Source: Telluria sp042683405 (GTDB taxonomy: Bacteria > Pseudomonadota > Gammaproteobacteria > Burkholderiales > Burkholderiaceae_D). From it: 64,000 bases of DNA. Below the pieces are notes generated by a model. That model saw only the letters and a program-made list of their open reading frames with translations. It was not told where the DNA came from and did no database searches. Both the position numbers and the translations under genes were made by a program. Numbering within the stretch: position 1 is the stretch's first letter; the number at the start of each line of letters is the position of its first letter. The DNA lies in contig NZ_JBHUJS010000012.1 of assembly GCF_042683405.1 (NCBI RefSeq), positions 62,001 through 126,000 on the forward strand, given 5' to 3'. Positions 33,464-42,167 of the stretch are shown one piece after another.

Positions 33464-34309
33464 ATGCTCTCATCGCAACAGCCAGAAATGCGTACTCCCG
33501 CATCGTCGACCGTGCACTCGTCCATGGAAGCCGGACGCCAGCGCCAGGGCCGCCTGTGGTCCAACCTGAAAGAAGTCTGCGACTTGCTGCACATTCCTGC
33601 CGCGGTCTCGGTCGCCAACGAGGAACTCCTGTTCCAGCACGTCCAGTTCAAGACCGGACAACGCATCCACACGATCGGCCAGGCGTTCGACACCCTGTAC
33701 ATCGTCAACTCCGGCTTCCTGAAGACCGTGCTGATCGACGAATTCGGCAACGAGCAGGTGCTGTCCTTCCCCATGAAGGGCGACATGCTGGGCGTGGACG
33801 GCATCCACAACCGCCACTACGCCTCAGAGGCGGTGGCCCTGTCGGACTGCGATCTGATCCTGCTGCCGTTCAAGAAGCTGACCGCGCTGGGCCGCGTGCA
33901 TGCGGACCTGGAGAACATGATGTACGGCGTGATGAGCCGCGAGCTGGTGCGCGAGCAGGCCATGATCGGCATGCTGGGCGCGCTGTCGGCGGAAGCGCGC
34001 GTCGCCCGCTTCCTGGTGTCGCTGGCCGACCGCTTTGCCGCGATGGGCTACTCGAGCAAACTGTTCAACCTGCGCATGACGCGCCATGAGATCGGGTCCT
34101 ACCTGGGCCTGACGCTGGAAACCGTGAGCCGCACGCTGTCGGCCTTCAACGAGATCGGCCTGATTACCGTGGACCAGCGCACCATCGGCATCAAGGACGC
34201 GGAAGCGCTCAAGACGCTGCGCCGCCTGCCGCCGTCGCGCTCGCGCAGCAAGCAGGCCGCCAAGAAGGATCCGGAGTCGACCGCGCCGCCGGCCCTGGTC
34301 ACGGCATAA
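33464..34309 (+). CDS. FNR-like transcriptional regulator without the Fe-S cysteine cluster
   Basis: The 281-residue protein (start 33464, ACAGGAGATAAGC upstream) has a cAMP-receptor-type beta-barrel (about 50-145), a dimer helix and a C-terminal HTH (about 205-230: MTRHEIGSYLGLTLETVSRTL). The recognition motif ETVSR matches FNR (Glu-Ser-Arg contacting TTGAT) rather than CRP. FNR senses oxygen with a [4Fe-4S] cluster held by four cysteines; here only Cys39 and Cys129 are present, so the classical cluster cannot form. It may sense another signal or act constitutively at FNR boxes such as the one at 31981. A Lys/Arg-rich tail follows the HTH. A terminator follows the gene. Confidence 0.88.
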   Translation: MLSSQQPEMRTPASSTVHSSMEAGRQRQGRLWSNLKEVCDLLHIPAAVSVANEELLFQHVQFKTGQRIHTIGQAFDTLYIVNSGFLKTVLIDEFGNEQVLSFPMKGDMLGVDGIHNRHYASEAVALSDCDLILLPFKKLTALGRVHADLENMMYGVMSRELVREQAMIGMLGALSAEARVARFLVSLADRFAAMGYSSKLFNLRMTRHEIGSYLGLTLETVSRTLSAFNEIGLITVDQRTIGIKDAEALKTLRRLPPSRSRSKQAAKKDPESTAPPALVTA

Positions 34310-34325
34310 GCACAGCTTCTCCTTG

Positions 34326-34352
34326 AAGCCCGCCTCCCGGCGGGCTTTTTTT
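34326..34352 (+). terminator. Terminator after the FNR-like gene
   Basis: AAGCCCGCC-TCCC-GGCGGGCTT followed by T-rich sequence, 16 bp after the stop. Confidence 0.92.
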
Positions 34353-34383
34353 CGGCTGCCGACGGTGATTCAGCCGCGCACGC

Positions 34384-35256
34384 TCAGACGGCGATCATCC
34401 CATCGATGCAGGTCACCGCATTGCCGCCGACACGGATGCCGTCCGTGCCGATCATCAGCCGGACCAGGCCAGCCCGCCCGACGGCCGCGCCCTGCGACGC
34501 GACCAGGTCCGCGCCAAAGCGCCCGACCTGCCCGGTGTGCCGCACGAACGCCGCCAGTGCGCCGTTCCCGCTGCCGCAGACCGGATCTTCCGGAATCCCA
34601 TGCGCCGGCGCAAACGCCCTCACCTCCACACGCGACGGGCCGCCCGGCGGGTGCTCGCCGAACACCACCACCCCGGTCAGCCTGAGACGCAAGTCCTGCG
34701 CCTTCATGCGCTGCATGTCCGGCGCGAGCGCCAGCACGTCCTGCGCGGAGCCAAGCTGCAGCACCACCCAGCGCGGACCGACATCGACCACCAGCGGCTC
34801 GGCGCCGGTGGGCGATGCGCCAAGCAGGCCTTCGAGCTCCGCGCGGTCGCCCGCTTCCAGGGTGCTGAACTTCGCCTCGGGGAGTTCGAAGGCGATTGCC
34901 CGGTCCGGGCCTTCGCCGTCGACATGCAGGGGAATGAGGCCGGCATTGCACTGCTGGACCAGGCGTCCCGCACGTGGCCGGATCGCGCCGGACTCCATCA
35001 GCGCGTGCGCGGTGCCGATGGTGGGGTGTCCCGCGAACGGCAGTTCGGCGCCGGGCGTGAAGATCCGCACCCGATAATCCGCGCCCGCTTCGCTGGGCGG
35101 CAGCAAGAACGTCGTTTCCGACAAATTGGTCCAGTTGGCGATCTGCTGCATCTGGCTGGTGGAGAGCGACTGCCCGTCCATCACGACCGCAACAGGATTG
35201 CCCTTGAACCGGACTTGGGTGAACACGTCGACCTGCTTGAATGGAAGTGTGGGCAT
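34384..35256 (-). CDS. PhzF family isomerase
   Basis: The 290-residue protein begins MPTLPFKQVDVFTQVRFKGNPVAVV, the standard PhzF opening (F...GNP.AV). It contains NLSETTFLLPP with the catalytic-type Glu, IFTPGAELPFAGHPTIGTA, and PVCGSGNGALAAFV in the second half. The diaminopimelate-epimerase-like fold has two such halves. PhzF of pseudomonads isomerises a phenazine precursor, but no phenazine genes are here, so the substrate is unknown. It is divergent from the CPBP protease gene with an 81-bp gap. GTG or ATG alternatives upstream would run into the neighbouring promoter. Confidence 0.9.
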   Translation of the reverse strand: MPTLPFKQVDVFTQVRFKGNPVAVVMDGQSLSTSQMQQIANWTNLSETTFLLPPSEAGADYRVRIFTPGAELPFAGHPTIGTAHALMESGAIRPRAGRLVQQCNAGLIPLHVDGEGPDRAIAFELPEAKFSTLEAGDRAELEGLLGASPTGAEPLVVDVGPRWVVLQLGSAQDVLALAPDMQRMKAQDLRLRLTGVVVFGEHPPGGPSRVEVRAFAPAHGIPEDPVCGSGNGALAAFVRHTGQVGRFGADLVASQGAAVGRAGLVRLMIGTDGIRVGGNAVTCIDGMIAV

Positions 35257-35302
35257 GGCGCGGCTCCTCGGACAGAGCGTCCAGTGTAGCGAAAAATAAT
35301 TG

Positions 35303-35331
35303 TTGACCGTTCGTTCCACAATGATCAGAAT
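35303..35331 (+). promoter_or_regulatory. Candidate promoter of the CPBP protease gene
   Basis: TTGACC, a 17-bp spacer and CAGAAT place transcription start at about 35338, which is the ATG itself. No Shine–Dalgarno precedes this ATG, so a leaderless transcript is possible. Confidence 0.45.
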
Positions 35332-35337
35332 CACATC

Positions 35338-36252
35338 ATGACTACATTCCGCCCCCTCCCGGTTGTGCTCTTCCTGGCGCTGTCCTTCGGCCTCGCCTGG
35401 CTGGTCGCGCTGCCCCTTTGGTTGGGCGACGGCATCAAGCACCCGTACTTCACGTGGATCGCCATCGCGATCATGTGGACGCCAGCGATCGCCGCCCTGG
35501 CCGTGGCGCGCTTCATGGAGCGCAGCGCCGATCTTCCGCGCAGCGTCGGCCTGCAGCCGTGGCGTCCGCTCGGACGCACGCTGCTCTACAGCCTGGGCGC
35601 CGCGCTTGCGGCCCTGCTCATCTCCCTGGCATCGCTGGCCGCCGGCGCGCTGTTCGATGTCTATGCGTTCGACTTGCAGCACCTGTCCGGACTCGATGCG
35701 CTGCTGCGTGAAAAACTCGCCGGCCGCGAGGCGGCCCTGGCTGCGCTGCCCCCGCTGCACGTCGTGGCGGCCTTACAGGTTGTGCTGGTGTTTGCAGCCG
35801 CACCGCTCAATGCGGTCGGCGCGCTGGGCGAAGAGCTGGGATGGCGCGGCTGGCTGCTGCCCAGGCTCATGCCGCTGGGTACGGTCCCTGCCATCCTAAT
35901 TTCGGGCATCGCCTGGGGCTTGTGGCACGCACCTGTGATCCTGCTCGGCTACAACTATGGCGCGACGCCTTCCTGGCTCGCACTCGCCTGCATGTGCGCC
36001 ATGTGCATCGCGGTCGGCGCTGTCCTGTCCTGGTTCACGCTGCGGGCGGCCTCGGTCTGGCCCGCAGTGATCGGACACGGCGCGTTCAATGCCGCGGCGG
36101 GACTCTATCTCGTGTTCGGCCGCGCCGGGCAGGAGATCGACCCGACTGTCGCGACGCCGCTTGGCTGGACCGGATGGATCTTCCCCGCCCTGCTCGCGCT
36201 CCTGCTCTTTCATTTCACCAGGCACAGGCATGGCACGCCCGCGCACGTTTGA
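35338..36252 (+). CDS. CPBP family intramembrane glutamic endopeptidase (Rce1/CAAX-like)
   Basis: The 304-residue protein has about seven hydrophobic helices. It carries the three CPBP motifs: the paired glutamates and arginine in GALGEELGWRGWLLPRL, the histidine in GIAWGLWHAPVILLGYNY, and a third histidine in PAVIGHGAFNAAAGLYLVFG. Members cleave prenylated proteins in eukaryotes and serve in bacteriocin immunity or peptide maturation in bacteria; the substrate here is unknown. Its last 23 bases overlap a TetR-type gene in another frame, which suggests joint expression. Confidence 0.9.
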   Translation: MTTFRPLPVVLFLALSFGLAWLVALPLWLGDGIKHPYFTWIAIAIMWTPAIAALAVARFMERSADLPRSVGLQPWRPLGRTLLYSLGAALAALLISLASLAAGALFDVYAFDLQHLSGLDALLREKLAGREAALAALPPLHVVAALQVVLVFAAAPLNAVGALGEELGWRGWLLPRLMPLGTVPAILISGIAWGLWHAPVILLGYNYGATPSWLALACMCAMCIAVGAVLSWFTLRAASVWPAVIGHGAFNAAAGLYLVFGRAGQEIDPTVATPLGWTGWIFPALLALLLFHFTRHRHGTPAHV

Positions 36253-36589
36253 CGAAGCGGACGTCATCGCGCGCGCCGCCGCGGTGTTCGGCACGCTGGG
36301 CTTCAACGCCACGTCGGTCGACGACCTGCTTAACGCCACCGGCCTGCAGCGCGGCAGCCTGTACAAGGCGTTCGGTTCGAAGCGCCACCTGTTCGAGCTG
36401 GTGCTGGCGCAGGCGCTGGCGCCAGGATGGACGTCCCGGCCCGAATCGATCGACCTGCTCATCATTGCACTCAAGGAGATGGCGCCGCAGGACGCCGCCA
36501 TCAAGCTGCTGTGCCGCGCCGCGCTGCCGGAGGCCGGAGACGGCATCGCCGGATTGCTTGGAAACCGCCTGTTGCACCATCTGGATTAA
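36230..36589 (+). CDS. Short TetR family regulator
   Basis: The 119-residue protein begins MARPRTFDEADVIARAAAVFGTLGFNATSVDDLLNATGL and continues QRGSLYKAFGSKRHLFELVL, a complete TetR N-terminal HTH. TetR proteins usually have 180-210 residues; here the ligand-binding domain is about half size and ends at TAA with no obvious continuation in the other frames. It may be a truncated regulator or a small natural form. It overlaps the CPBP gene by 23 bp and is followed 12 bp later by a PH-like gene. The CPBP gene and itself are plausible targets. Confidence 0.8.
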   Translation: MARPRTFDEADVIARAAAVFGTLGFNATSVDDLLNATGLQRGSLYKAFGSKRHLFELVLAQALAPGWTSRPESIDLLIIALKEMAPQDAAIKLLCRAALPEAGDGIAGLLGNRLLHHLD

Positions 36590-36601
36590 GAGGACGCATC
36601 G

Positions 36602-36958
36602 ATGCCGACACTGGAGTTGACCGAAAACGAACTGGTGGTTCACATGAACCTGTGGGAGACGCTGGCCGCCTTGCAGAAGACCATCCGCGTGCCGCTGTCC
36701 AGCGTGCGCGGCGCAACCGACGACGCCGGTTTCAGCAGCGCGTCGCTGGGACTGCGCCTGCCCGGCACCGCGGTGCCCGGCCTGATCTACGCGGGCACGT
36801 TCATCAAAGGCGGGGACCGCCAGTTCGCGTTCATGACGCGCAAGACCCAGCCGGTCGTGATCGAGCTGGCGAACGAACGCTGGGCGCGGATCATCCTCGG
36901 CGTCGATGACCCGCGCGCGACTGCCGCGCAAATCAATGCGGCGGCCGACCGGCGCTGA
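36602..36958 (+). CDS. Bacterial PH-like domain protein of unknown function
   Basis: The 118-residue protein begins MPTLELTENELVVHMNLWETLAALQKTIRVPLSSVRG. It alternates hydrophobic and polar residues as expected for a beta-sandwich (AVPGLIYAGTFIKGGDRQFAFM; TQPVVIELANERWARIILGVDDP), with one C-terminal helix. This layout resembles small bacterial PH-like proteins. No signal peptide or membrane helix is seen. It sits 12 bp after the TetR gene, in a likely CPBP–TetR–PH operon. GAGG precedes the ATG (AAGAGGACGCATCG). The role is unknown. Confidence 0.7.
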   Translation: MPTLELTENELVVHMNLWETLAALQKTIRVPLSSVRGATDDAGFSSASLGLRLPGTAVPGLIYAGTFIKGGDRQFAFMTRKTQPVVIELANERWARIILGVDDPRATAAQINAAADRR

Positions 36959-37004
36959 CGATCTTTGTTCCACACCGCGTGCGGCGTCCGTCGCGGATGC
37001 GGGC

Positions 37005-37036
37005 AAAAAAAACCAGCGGACCTTGCGGAGCGCTGG
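37005..37036 (-). terminator. Terminator for the small secreted protein gene
   Basis: On the minus strand CCAGCG...CGCTGG form a stem (loop CTCCGCAAGGTC-like) followed by eight T. It lies 23 bp after the stop of the minus-strand gene and may also slow transcription from the other side. Confidence 0.75.
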
Positions 37037-37058
37037 CGAATAGGGCAGCCGGTAGTAA

Positions 37059-37343
37059 CTAGTCATCGCGGGTGAGTACGCCGTCGTTCACGCGTACCTT
37101 GTCGCCCGCCCGAAATCCTGGGTCGTTGTCATAAGTAAGCGCCTGGCTTTTGCCGGACGCATAGCGCAGCGTAAGGTGATAGCGGCTGCCATTCTTCGTT
37201 ACCGACTGCACGGTGGCGCAATTGGTGCAATAGCGCGCGATAGGTTCTTCGCGCGTGGATGCTGGTACCTGGGCGGCGAGGCTGGTGCACAGGTACATGG
37301 CGGCCAGCATGGCGCCCGTGGAAACGATTGCTGTCTTTCGCAT
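37059..37343 (-). CDS. Small secreted protein resembling the C-terminal part of SlyB/glycine-zipper proteins
   Basis: The start at 37343 has GGGAG five bases upstream and gives a signal peptide (MRKTAIVSTGAMLAAMYLCTSLAAQ). The mature part has a CTNC pair and then YHLTLRYASGKSQALTYDNDPGFRAGDKVRVNDGVL. That resembles the beta-rich end of SlyB-like outer-membrane lipoproteins but without their glycine zipper. The 94-residue protein is probably periplasmic. The function is unknown. It is separated from the ligase-associated repair operon by 71 bp. Confidence 0.6.
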   Translation of the reverse strand: MRKTAIVSTGAMLAAMYLCTSLAAQVPASTREEPIARYCTNCATVQSVTKNGSRYHLTLRYASGKSQALTYDNDPGFRAGDKVRVNDGVLTRDD

Positions 37344-37414
37344 GCAAACTCCCGGGCAGATGAATGCACTGTAGCGCCCTGTGACGCTGCGGTTCTGTGC
37401 GACAGCGAACTCTC

Positions 37415-38068
37415 TCAACGAACAGGGTGAACCTGTACCTCAGTCGCCACATAGACTCTTTCCCCTGCAACAGGTTCTATCGCATGGCCGCCGGTAAACG
37501 CGCCAAACGAGGGAAGGATCATGCGCCGCGGACCGGCGACAAAGCACGGCAGGCGCACGGACTCCAGGCGCGTTGCGATCCGGAACACCGGATGCACGTG
37601 GCCCGCCAGCACGTAACCGTCTGCCGCGATGTCCGGGTGGTGGCAGAACGCGAACGGGCCCGCTTCGAAGGGCTCGTCAACCATCTCGATCCCCAGCACC
37701 GCAGCGGGATCGCCCGCGTGGAGATCGTGGTTGCCGCGCACGAGGACCAGCGATAGTCCGGGATTGCGTGCACGCCATTCGGCCATCGCGCCGAGCGTCG
37801 CCTTGGCATGCGCAGCACGCGCGTGCAGGAAGTCGCCGAGGAACACGATGCGCGTTGCCGGGTACACGGCCAGCAGCCGGTCCAGCGCTTCCAGGTTCTG
37901 CGTCGTGGTGCCGCGCGGGACCGGCACGCCGAGCGCGCGGAACGCTGCGGCCTTGCCGAAGTGGATGTCGGCCACCACCAGCGTGCGCTCGCGCGGCCAG
38001 TACAGTGCCTTTTCCGGCAGCAGCATCACGCTCTCGCCGGCCAGTTCGATCGTGTGCGCCCCGCTCAT
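37415..38068 (-). CDS. pdeM: Ligase-associated DNA damage response phosphoesterase PdeM
   Basis: The 217-residue calcineurin-like protein shows the metallophosphoesterase motifs LVVADIHFGKAAAFR (D-x-H), IVFLGDFLHARA (GD), LVLVRGNHDLHAG (GNHD) and VLAGHVHPVFRI (GHxH). It is the last gene of a four-gene set with a helicase, an ATP-dependent ligase and a beta-CASP exonuclease. Its ATG overlaps the helicase stop by four bases (ATGA). Members of this cluster are phosphodiesterases thought to clean DNA ends. The active-site residues are intact. Confidence 0.92.
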   Translation of the reverse strand: MSGAHTIELAGESVMLLPEKALYWPRERTLVVADIHFGKAAAFRALGVPVPRGTTTQNLEALDRLLAVYPATRIVFLGDFLHARAAHAKATLGAMAEWRARNPGLSLVLVRGNHDLHAGDPAAVLGIEMVDEPFEAGPFAFCHHPDIAADGYVLAGHVHPVFRIATRLESVRLPCFVAGPRRMILPSFGAFTGGHAIEPVAGERVYVATEVQVHPVR

Positions 38069-40515
38069 CCCGCCGCCTTTTCCAGCTCGCGCAGCATGCG
38101 CGCCACGCGGTCGTTCAGTTTTTCGGTCGTGACCTTCTCGCGGAACATCTCCACCATCAGCGCAAAACCGAACGGGGTGGCGCGCCGGATTTCGTGGAAC
38201 GCGATGCGGCGCGCATGCAGCTCGGTGAGCGTATCGCGCAGCCGCGTGAGTTCCAGTTCCTGCTCCATCACCTCGCGCTGCGCCTGCGTCAGCAGCAGGT
38301 TGGCCGCATCGTGCTTGCGGAAGACCTCGAAGAACAGCGAGGATGACGCCTGCAGCTGGCGGTTGCTTTTCGGCTGCCCCGGATAGCCCTGGAAGATCAG
38401 CCCTGAAATGCGCGCCACTTCGCGGAAGCGCTGCTGCGACAGCTGCGTCGCGTTCAGGCTTTCCAGCACATCTTCCAGCAGCATGTCCGTATCGAACAGG
38501 CCAACGTCGCCGCCGGTGCCGCCCGCGAACAGCGCGCGCCAGTCCACCGGTTCGGAAGACAGCAGCTCGAAACCGTAGTCGTTGATCGCGATCGAAAATG
38601 TGATCGGGGCGATGCGCCCGACCCGGAACGCCAGCAGCGAGGCCAGGCCCATGTGCACCGATCGCCCCGCGAAGGGATACAGGAACAGGTGGTAGCCTTC
38701 GCGGCTCTTCATGGCCTCCACCACCAGCACCTCGTCGGTCGGCAGCGAGGACCAGCGCTGCTGGATCTCGAGCAGCGGCCGGATCGCCTCCATCTCCGGC
38801 CCTTCGATGTGCCCCTGGGACGCCAGCCGCAACTGCTCCAGCATCGCATGCGCCAGCTCGGAAGACATCGGCATCTTGGCGCCCTGCCAGCGCGACACGG
38901 CGCCGCGCGCGCCGGTCGCCCGCTTCACGAAGGCGGTCATCTCGTGCACGCGCACGAATTCCAGGATGCGCCCGCCGAACAGGAAATGGTCGCCCGGTTT
39001 GAGGCGCCCGATGAACGATTCCTCCACGCTGCCGATCCTGCCTCCGCTCATGTACTTCACCGTCACCGAGGAATCGGACATGATGGTCCCGATCCCCATG
39101 CGGTGGCGGCGCCCGATCGCGCTGTCCGGCACGCGGTAGACGCCCTCTTCGTCCGGCAGCACGCGCCGGTACTCCGGATAGGCGACCAGGCTCTGGCCGC
39201 CGCGCGCGACGAAGTCCAGCGCCCATTGCCACTCCTCGCCGGTCAGGTTGCGGTACGACCAGGCGGTGCGGACCTCCTCCAGCAGCTCCTCCGAGCGGAA
39301 GCCGCCGCCCAGCGCGACCGTGACCAGGTGCTGCACCAGCACGTCGAACGGCTTGTTGGGCACCATCCGCGCCTCGATGCGGCGCCTGGCCACGGCCTCG
39401 CGCGCGCCCGCCGCTTCCAGCAGCTCCATCGTGTTGGTGGGAACCAGCGTGACGCGCGACACGCGGCCCGGCGCGTGCCCGCTGCGTCCCGCACGCTGCA
39501 GCAGGCGCGCGATGCCTTTTGCGCTGCCGACCTGCAGCACCCGCTCCACCGGCAGGAAGTCCACGCCGAGGTCGAGGCTGGCCGTGCACACCACGGCCTT
39601 GAGCTGGCCCTTTTTCAGGCCCAGCTCGACCCATTCGCGCACCTCGCGGTCGAGCGAGCCGTGGTGCAGCGCGACCAGGCCGGCCCAGTCGGGGCGCGCT
39701 TCGATGATGTTCTGGTACCACAGTTCGGACTGCGAGCGCGTGTTGGTGAACACCAGCGTGGCCTCGTGCTGTTCGATCTCGCGGATCACCGGCATCAACA
39801 TCTGGATGCCGAGGTGGCCGCCCCAGGGGAAGCGCGACGGGTTGTCCGGGATGAGCGTGTCGACTCGGATTTCCTTTTTCAGGTCGCCTTCGACCAGCAC
39901 GCCGGGCGCGCCGCCCAGCAGCACCTGGCGCGCCAGGTCGAGGTTGCCCATGGTCGCGGACAAGCCCCACACCACCAGGCCCGGGTTCCAGCGCCGCAGG
40001 CGGGCCAGCGCCAGCTGCACCTGCACGCCGCGCTTGCTGCCCATCAGCTCGTGCCATTCATCGATCACCACCGTATCGAGCGAGGCGAAGTTTTCCTGCG
40101 CCGACGCGTGGCTGAGCAGCAGCGACAGGCTCTCCGGCGTCGTGATCAGCGCCGCGGGCATCGCGCGCGACTGGCTGGCCCGCTGCGCCGAGCTGGTGTC
40201 GCCGGTGCGCGAGCCGATCTTCCATCCGGGCGCCAGGTCGGCGGCGGACTCGCACAGGGCGCGTTCGGTGTCCGCCGCGAGGGCGCGCATGGGCGTGATC
40301 CACAGCACCCGCATGCCCTTCCCCTTGCGCTGCGCGCTGCGCTGCAGGGCCGCGAACCACACCGCATAGGTCTTGCCGGCGCCGGTGTTGGCATGCAGGA
40401 GCCCGGACTGTCCGGCGATCGCGGCCTTCCATACCGCGCGCTGGAACGAAAACACCTTCCAGCCGCGCCGGGCGAACCAGGCGTCCACCGCCTGCGTCAT
40501 CGCACTCTTCGTCAT
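38065..40515 (-). CDS. Ligase-associated DEXH-box helicase (Lhr core type)
   Basis: The 816-residue superfamily 2 helicase starts MTKSAMTQAVDAWFARRGW. It has motif I in LLHANTGAGKTYAVW, motif Ia WITPMRALAADTERAL, motif II VIDEWHELMG, motif III WGLSATMGNL, motif V VVCTASLDLGVDFLPVE and motif VI RLLQRAGRSGHAPG. The C-terminal half matches the winged-helix and WYL-like region of the Lhr core, and the protein is much shorter than full Lhr. It should translocate 3' to 5' on single-stranded DNA. It overlaps both the ligase gene and pdeM by ATGA, so the four proteins are made together. Confidence 0.93.
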   Translation of the reverse strand: MTKSAMTQAVDAWFARRGWKVFSFQRAVWKAAIAGQSGLLHANTGAGKTYAVWFAALQRSAQRKGKGMRVLWITPMRALAADTERALCESAADLAPGWKIGSRTGDTSSAQRASQSRAMPAALITTPESLSLLLSHASAQENFASLDTVVIDEWHELMGSKRGVQVQLALARLRRWNPGLVVWGLSATMGNLDLARQVLLGGAPGVLVEGDLKKEIRVDTLIPDNPSRFPWGGHLGIQMLMPVIREIEQHEATLVFTNTRSQSELWYQNIIEARPDWAGLVALHHGSLDREVREWVELGLKKGQLKAVVCTASLDLGVDFLPVERVLQVGSAKGIARLLQRAGRSGHAPGRVSRVTLVPTNTMELLEAAGAREAVARRRIEARMVPNKPFDVLVQHLVTVALGGGFRSEELLEEVRTAWSYRNLTGEEWQWALDFVARGGQSLVAYPEYRRVLPDEEGVYRVPDSAIGRRHRMGIGTIMSDSSVTVKYMSGGRIGSVEESFIGRLKPGDHFLFGGRILEFVRVHEMTAFVKRATGARGAVSRWQGAKMPMSSELAHAMLEQLRLASQGHIEGPEMEAIRPLLEIQQRWSSLPTDEVLVVEAMKSREGYHLFLYPFAGRSVHMGLASLLAFRVGRIAPITFSIAINDYGFELLSSEPVDWRALFAGGTGGDVGLFDTDMLLEDVLESLNATQLSQQRFREVARISGLIFQGYPGQPKSNRQLQASSSLFFEVFRKHDAANLLLTQAQREVMEQELELTRLRDTLTELHARRIAFHEIRRATPFGFALMVEMFREKVTTEKLNDRVARMLRELEKAAG

Positions 40516-42167
40516 GGCGCGGCGGAGAGCAGCGAGCGCAGCGTGTCCAGCGAGTCCGCATCTTCCACCGGCTTGTCCTCGCGCCGGCGCAGGATGCGCG
40601 GGAACCGCACCGCAATGCCCGCCTTGTGCCGGGTCGAGAGCTGGATGCCCTCGAAGCCGATCTCGAACACCATGGTGGGACGCACGCTGCGCACCGGGCC
40701 GAATTTCTCGACCGTGGTGCGGCGGATCGTGTTGTCCACCACCGCGATCTCGGCATCGGTCAGGCCCGAATACGCCTTCGCGAACGGCACCAGCTTGCGC
40801 TGGCCCGATTCGTCCACGTCCCACACGGCGAAGGTGTAGTCGGTGTACAGCGACGCGCGCCGGCCGCTCCCGGACTGCGCGTAGATCAGCACCGCATCCA
40901 CCGAGTACGGGTCGATCTTCCACTTCCACCAGGTGCCGACGCTCTTGGTGCGGCCGACCCCATATTGCGACGACGCGGCCTTGAGCATCATGCCTTCCAC
41001 GGAGCGGGCGCGCGACTCGCTGCGGATGGCGGCCAGCTCGTCCCATCCGGTTGCGTGCACCAGCGGCGCCAGCTTGATCACGTCGTTCGGGGACTGTCTC
41101 GCATGGATAGTCCCCAGCGACCGGACCAGCTCTTCGAGCAACGTGCGCCGTTCGCGCTGCGGCAGCTCGCGCAGGTCCATGCCGTCCTGCTCCAGCAGGT
41201 CGTAGGCGACCAGCACGGCGGGCAGTTCCGCCAGCAGCTTTGCCGACAGCGTCTTGCGGCCGATGCGCTTTTGCAGTTGAGCGAACGGCGCCGGGGTGCC
41301 TTCCGGCGTCCATACCAGTATCTCGCCATCGATCACGGTCCCATCGGGCACGCGCGCTGCCGCAAGCTCGGGAAAGCGCTCAGTGATCAGGTCCTCGCCG
41401 CGCGACCAGATATAGCTCTGGCCGCCCCGCCTGACCAGCTGCGCGCGGATGCCGTCGTACTTCCACTCCACCTGCCAGTCGGCGATGTCGCCCAGCGCCG
41501 CCGGCTCTCCCTGCAGCTGGTGGGCGAGGAAGAAGGGATAGGGCTGGCCGCCGCGCAGCTTGTGCTCGTCGTCGGACTGCGCGCCGATCAGCTGCAGGAA
41601 GCCCGCGCCGGTGGGACGCACGGTGCCGTCGGTCCATCCCATCAGGCGCTGCGCGATCACCTTGCTGTCCACCGCCGCGATGTTCGACAACGCGCGCGTC
41701 ACCAGCAGGCGCGACACGCCGACGCGGAAGGCGCCGCCGATCAGCTTGACCAGCAGGAAGCGCTCGCGCCAGTCGAGTTCATCCCAGTAGGAAAACAGCG
41801 CCGCCCGGATCGTGCCGGGATCGGCGCCGCGCAGCGGCCCGATGCGCTCCTGCATCCACTCGGCCAGGCCGACGTCGCTGCGCTTGTCCGCTGCGGGCAG
41901 GATGTGCGCGATGGTTTCCGCCATGTCGCCCACGGCGTTATACGACTCGTCGAACAGCCATTCGTCGAGGCCCGCATATTCGATGGCGTACTGGCGCAGC
42001 AGCTTGGAAGGCACCGCCTGGCGCGGCTTGCCGCCCGCGAGGAAGTACACGGCCCATGCGGCATTCTCGGGCACGGCGGTGCTGAAGTACGCCTGCAGCG
42101 CTTCCAGCTTGCGGTTGGTGGCGGTAGTTTCGTCCAGCTCCGCATACAGGCGCGCGAATTCACGCAT
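40512..42167 (-). CDS. ATP-dependent DNA ligase
   Basis: Start 42167 gives MREFARLYAELDETTATNRKLEALQAYF; a longer frame upstream lies over the exonuclease gene. The 551-residue enzyme has an N-terminal DNA-binding domain (1-170), the adenylation lysine in WQVEWKYDGIRAQLVR, motif III GEILVW, motif IV and V (SVEGMMLKAASS, WWKWK) and a C-terminal OB domain (VPFAKAYSGLTDAEI). Bacterial ATP-dependent ligases of this type seal nicks in repair, while NAD-dependent LigA does replication. The gene overlaps the exonuclease gene by 8 bp and the helicase gene by 4 bp. Confidence 0.95.
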   Translation of the reverse strand: MREFARLYAELDETTATNRKLEALQAYFSTAVPENAAWAVYFLAGGKPRQAVPSKLLRQYAIEYAGLDEWLFDESYNAVGDMAETIAHILPAADKRSDVGLAEWMQERIGPLRGADPGTIRAALFSYWDELDWRERFLLVKLIGGAFRVGVSRLLVTRALSNIAAVDSKVIAQRLMGWTDGTVRPTGAGFLQLIGAQSDDEHKLRGGQPYPFFLAHQLQGEPAALGDIADWQVEWKYDGIRAQLVRRGGQSYIWSRGEDLITERFPELAAARVPDGTVIDGEILVWTPEGTPAPFAQLQKRIGRKTLSAKLLAELPAVLVAYDLLEQDGMDLRELPQRERRTLLEELVRSLGTIHARQSPNDVIKLAPLVHATGWDELAAIRSESRARSVEGMMLKAASSQYGVGRTKSVGTWWKWKIDPYSVDAVLIYAQSGSGRRASLYTDYTFAVWDVDESGQRKLVPFAKAYSGLTDAEIAVVDNTIRRTTVEKFGPVRSVRPTMVFEIGFEGIQLSTRHKAGIAVRFPRILRRREDKPVEDADSLDTLRSLLSAAP

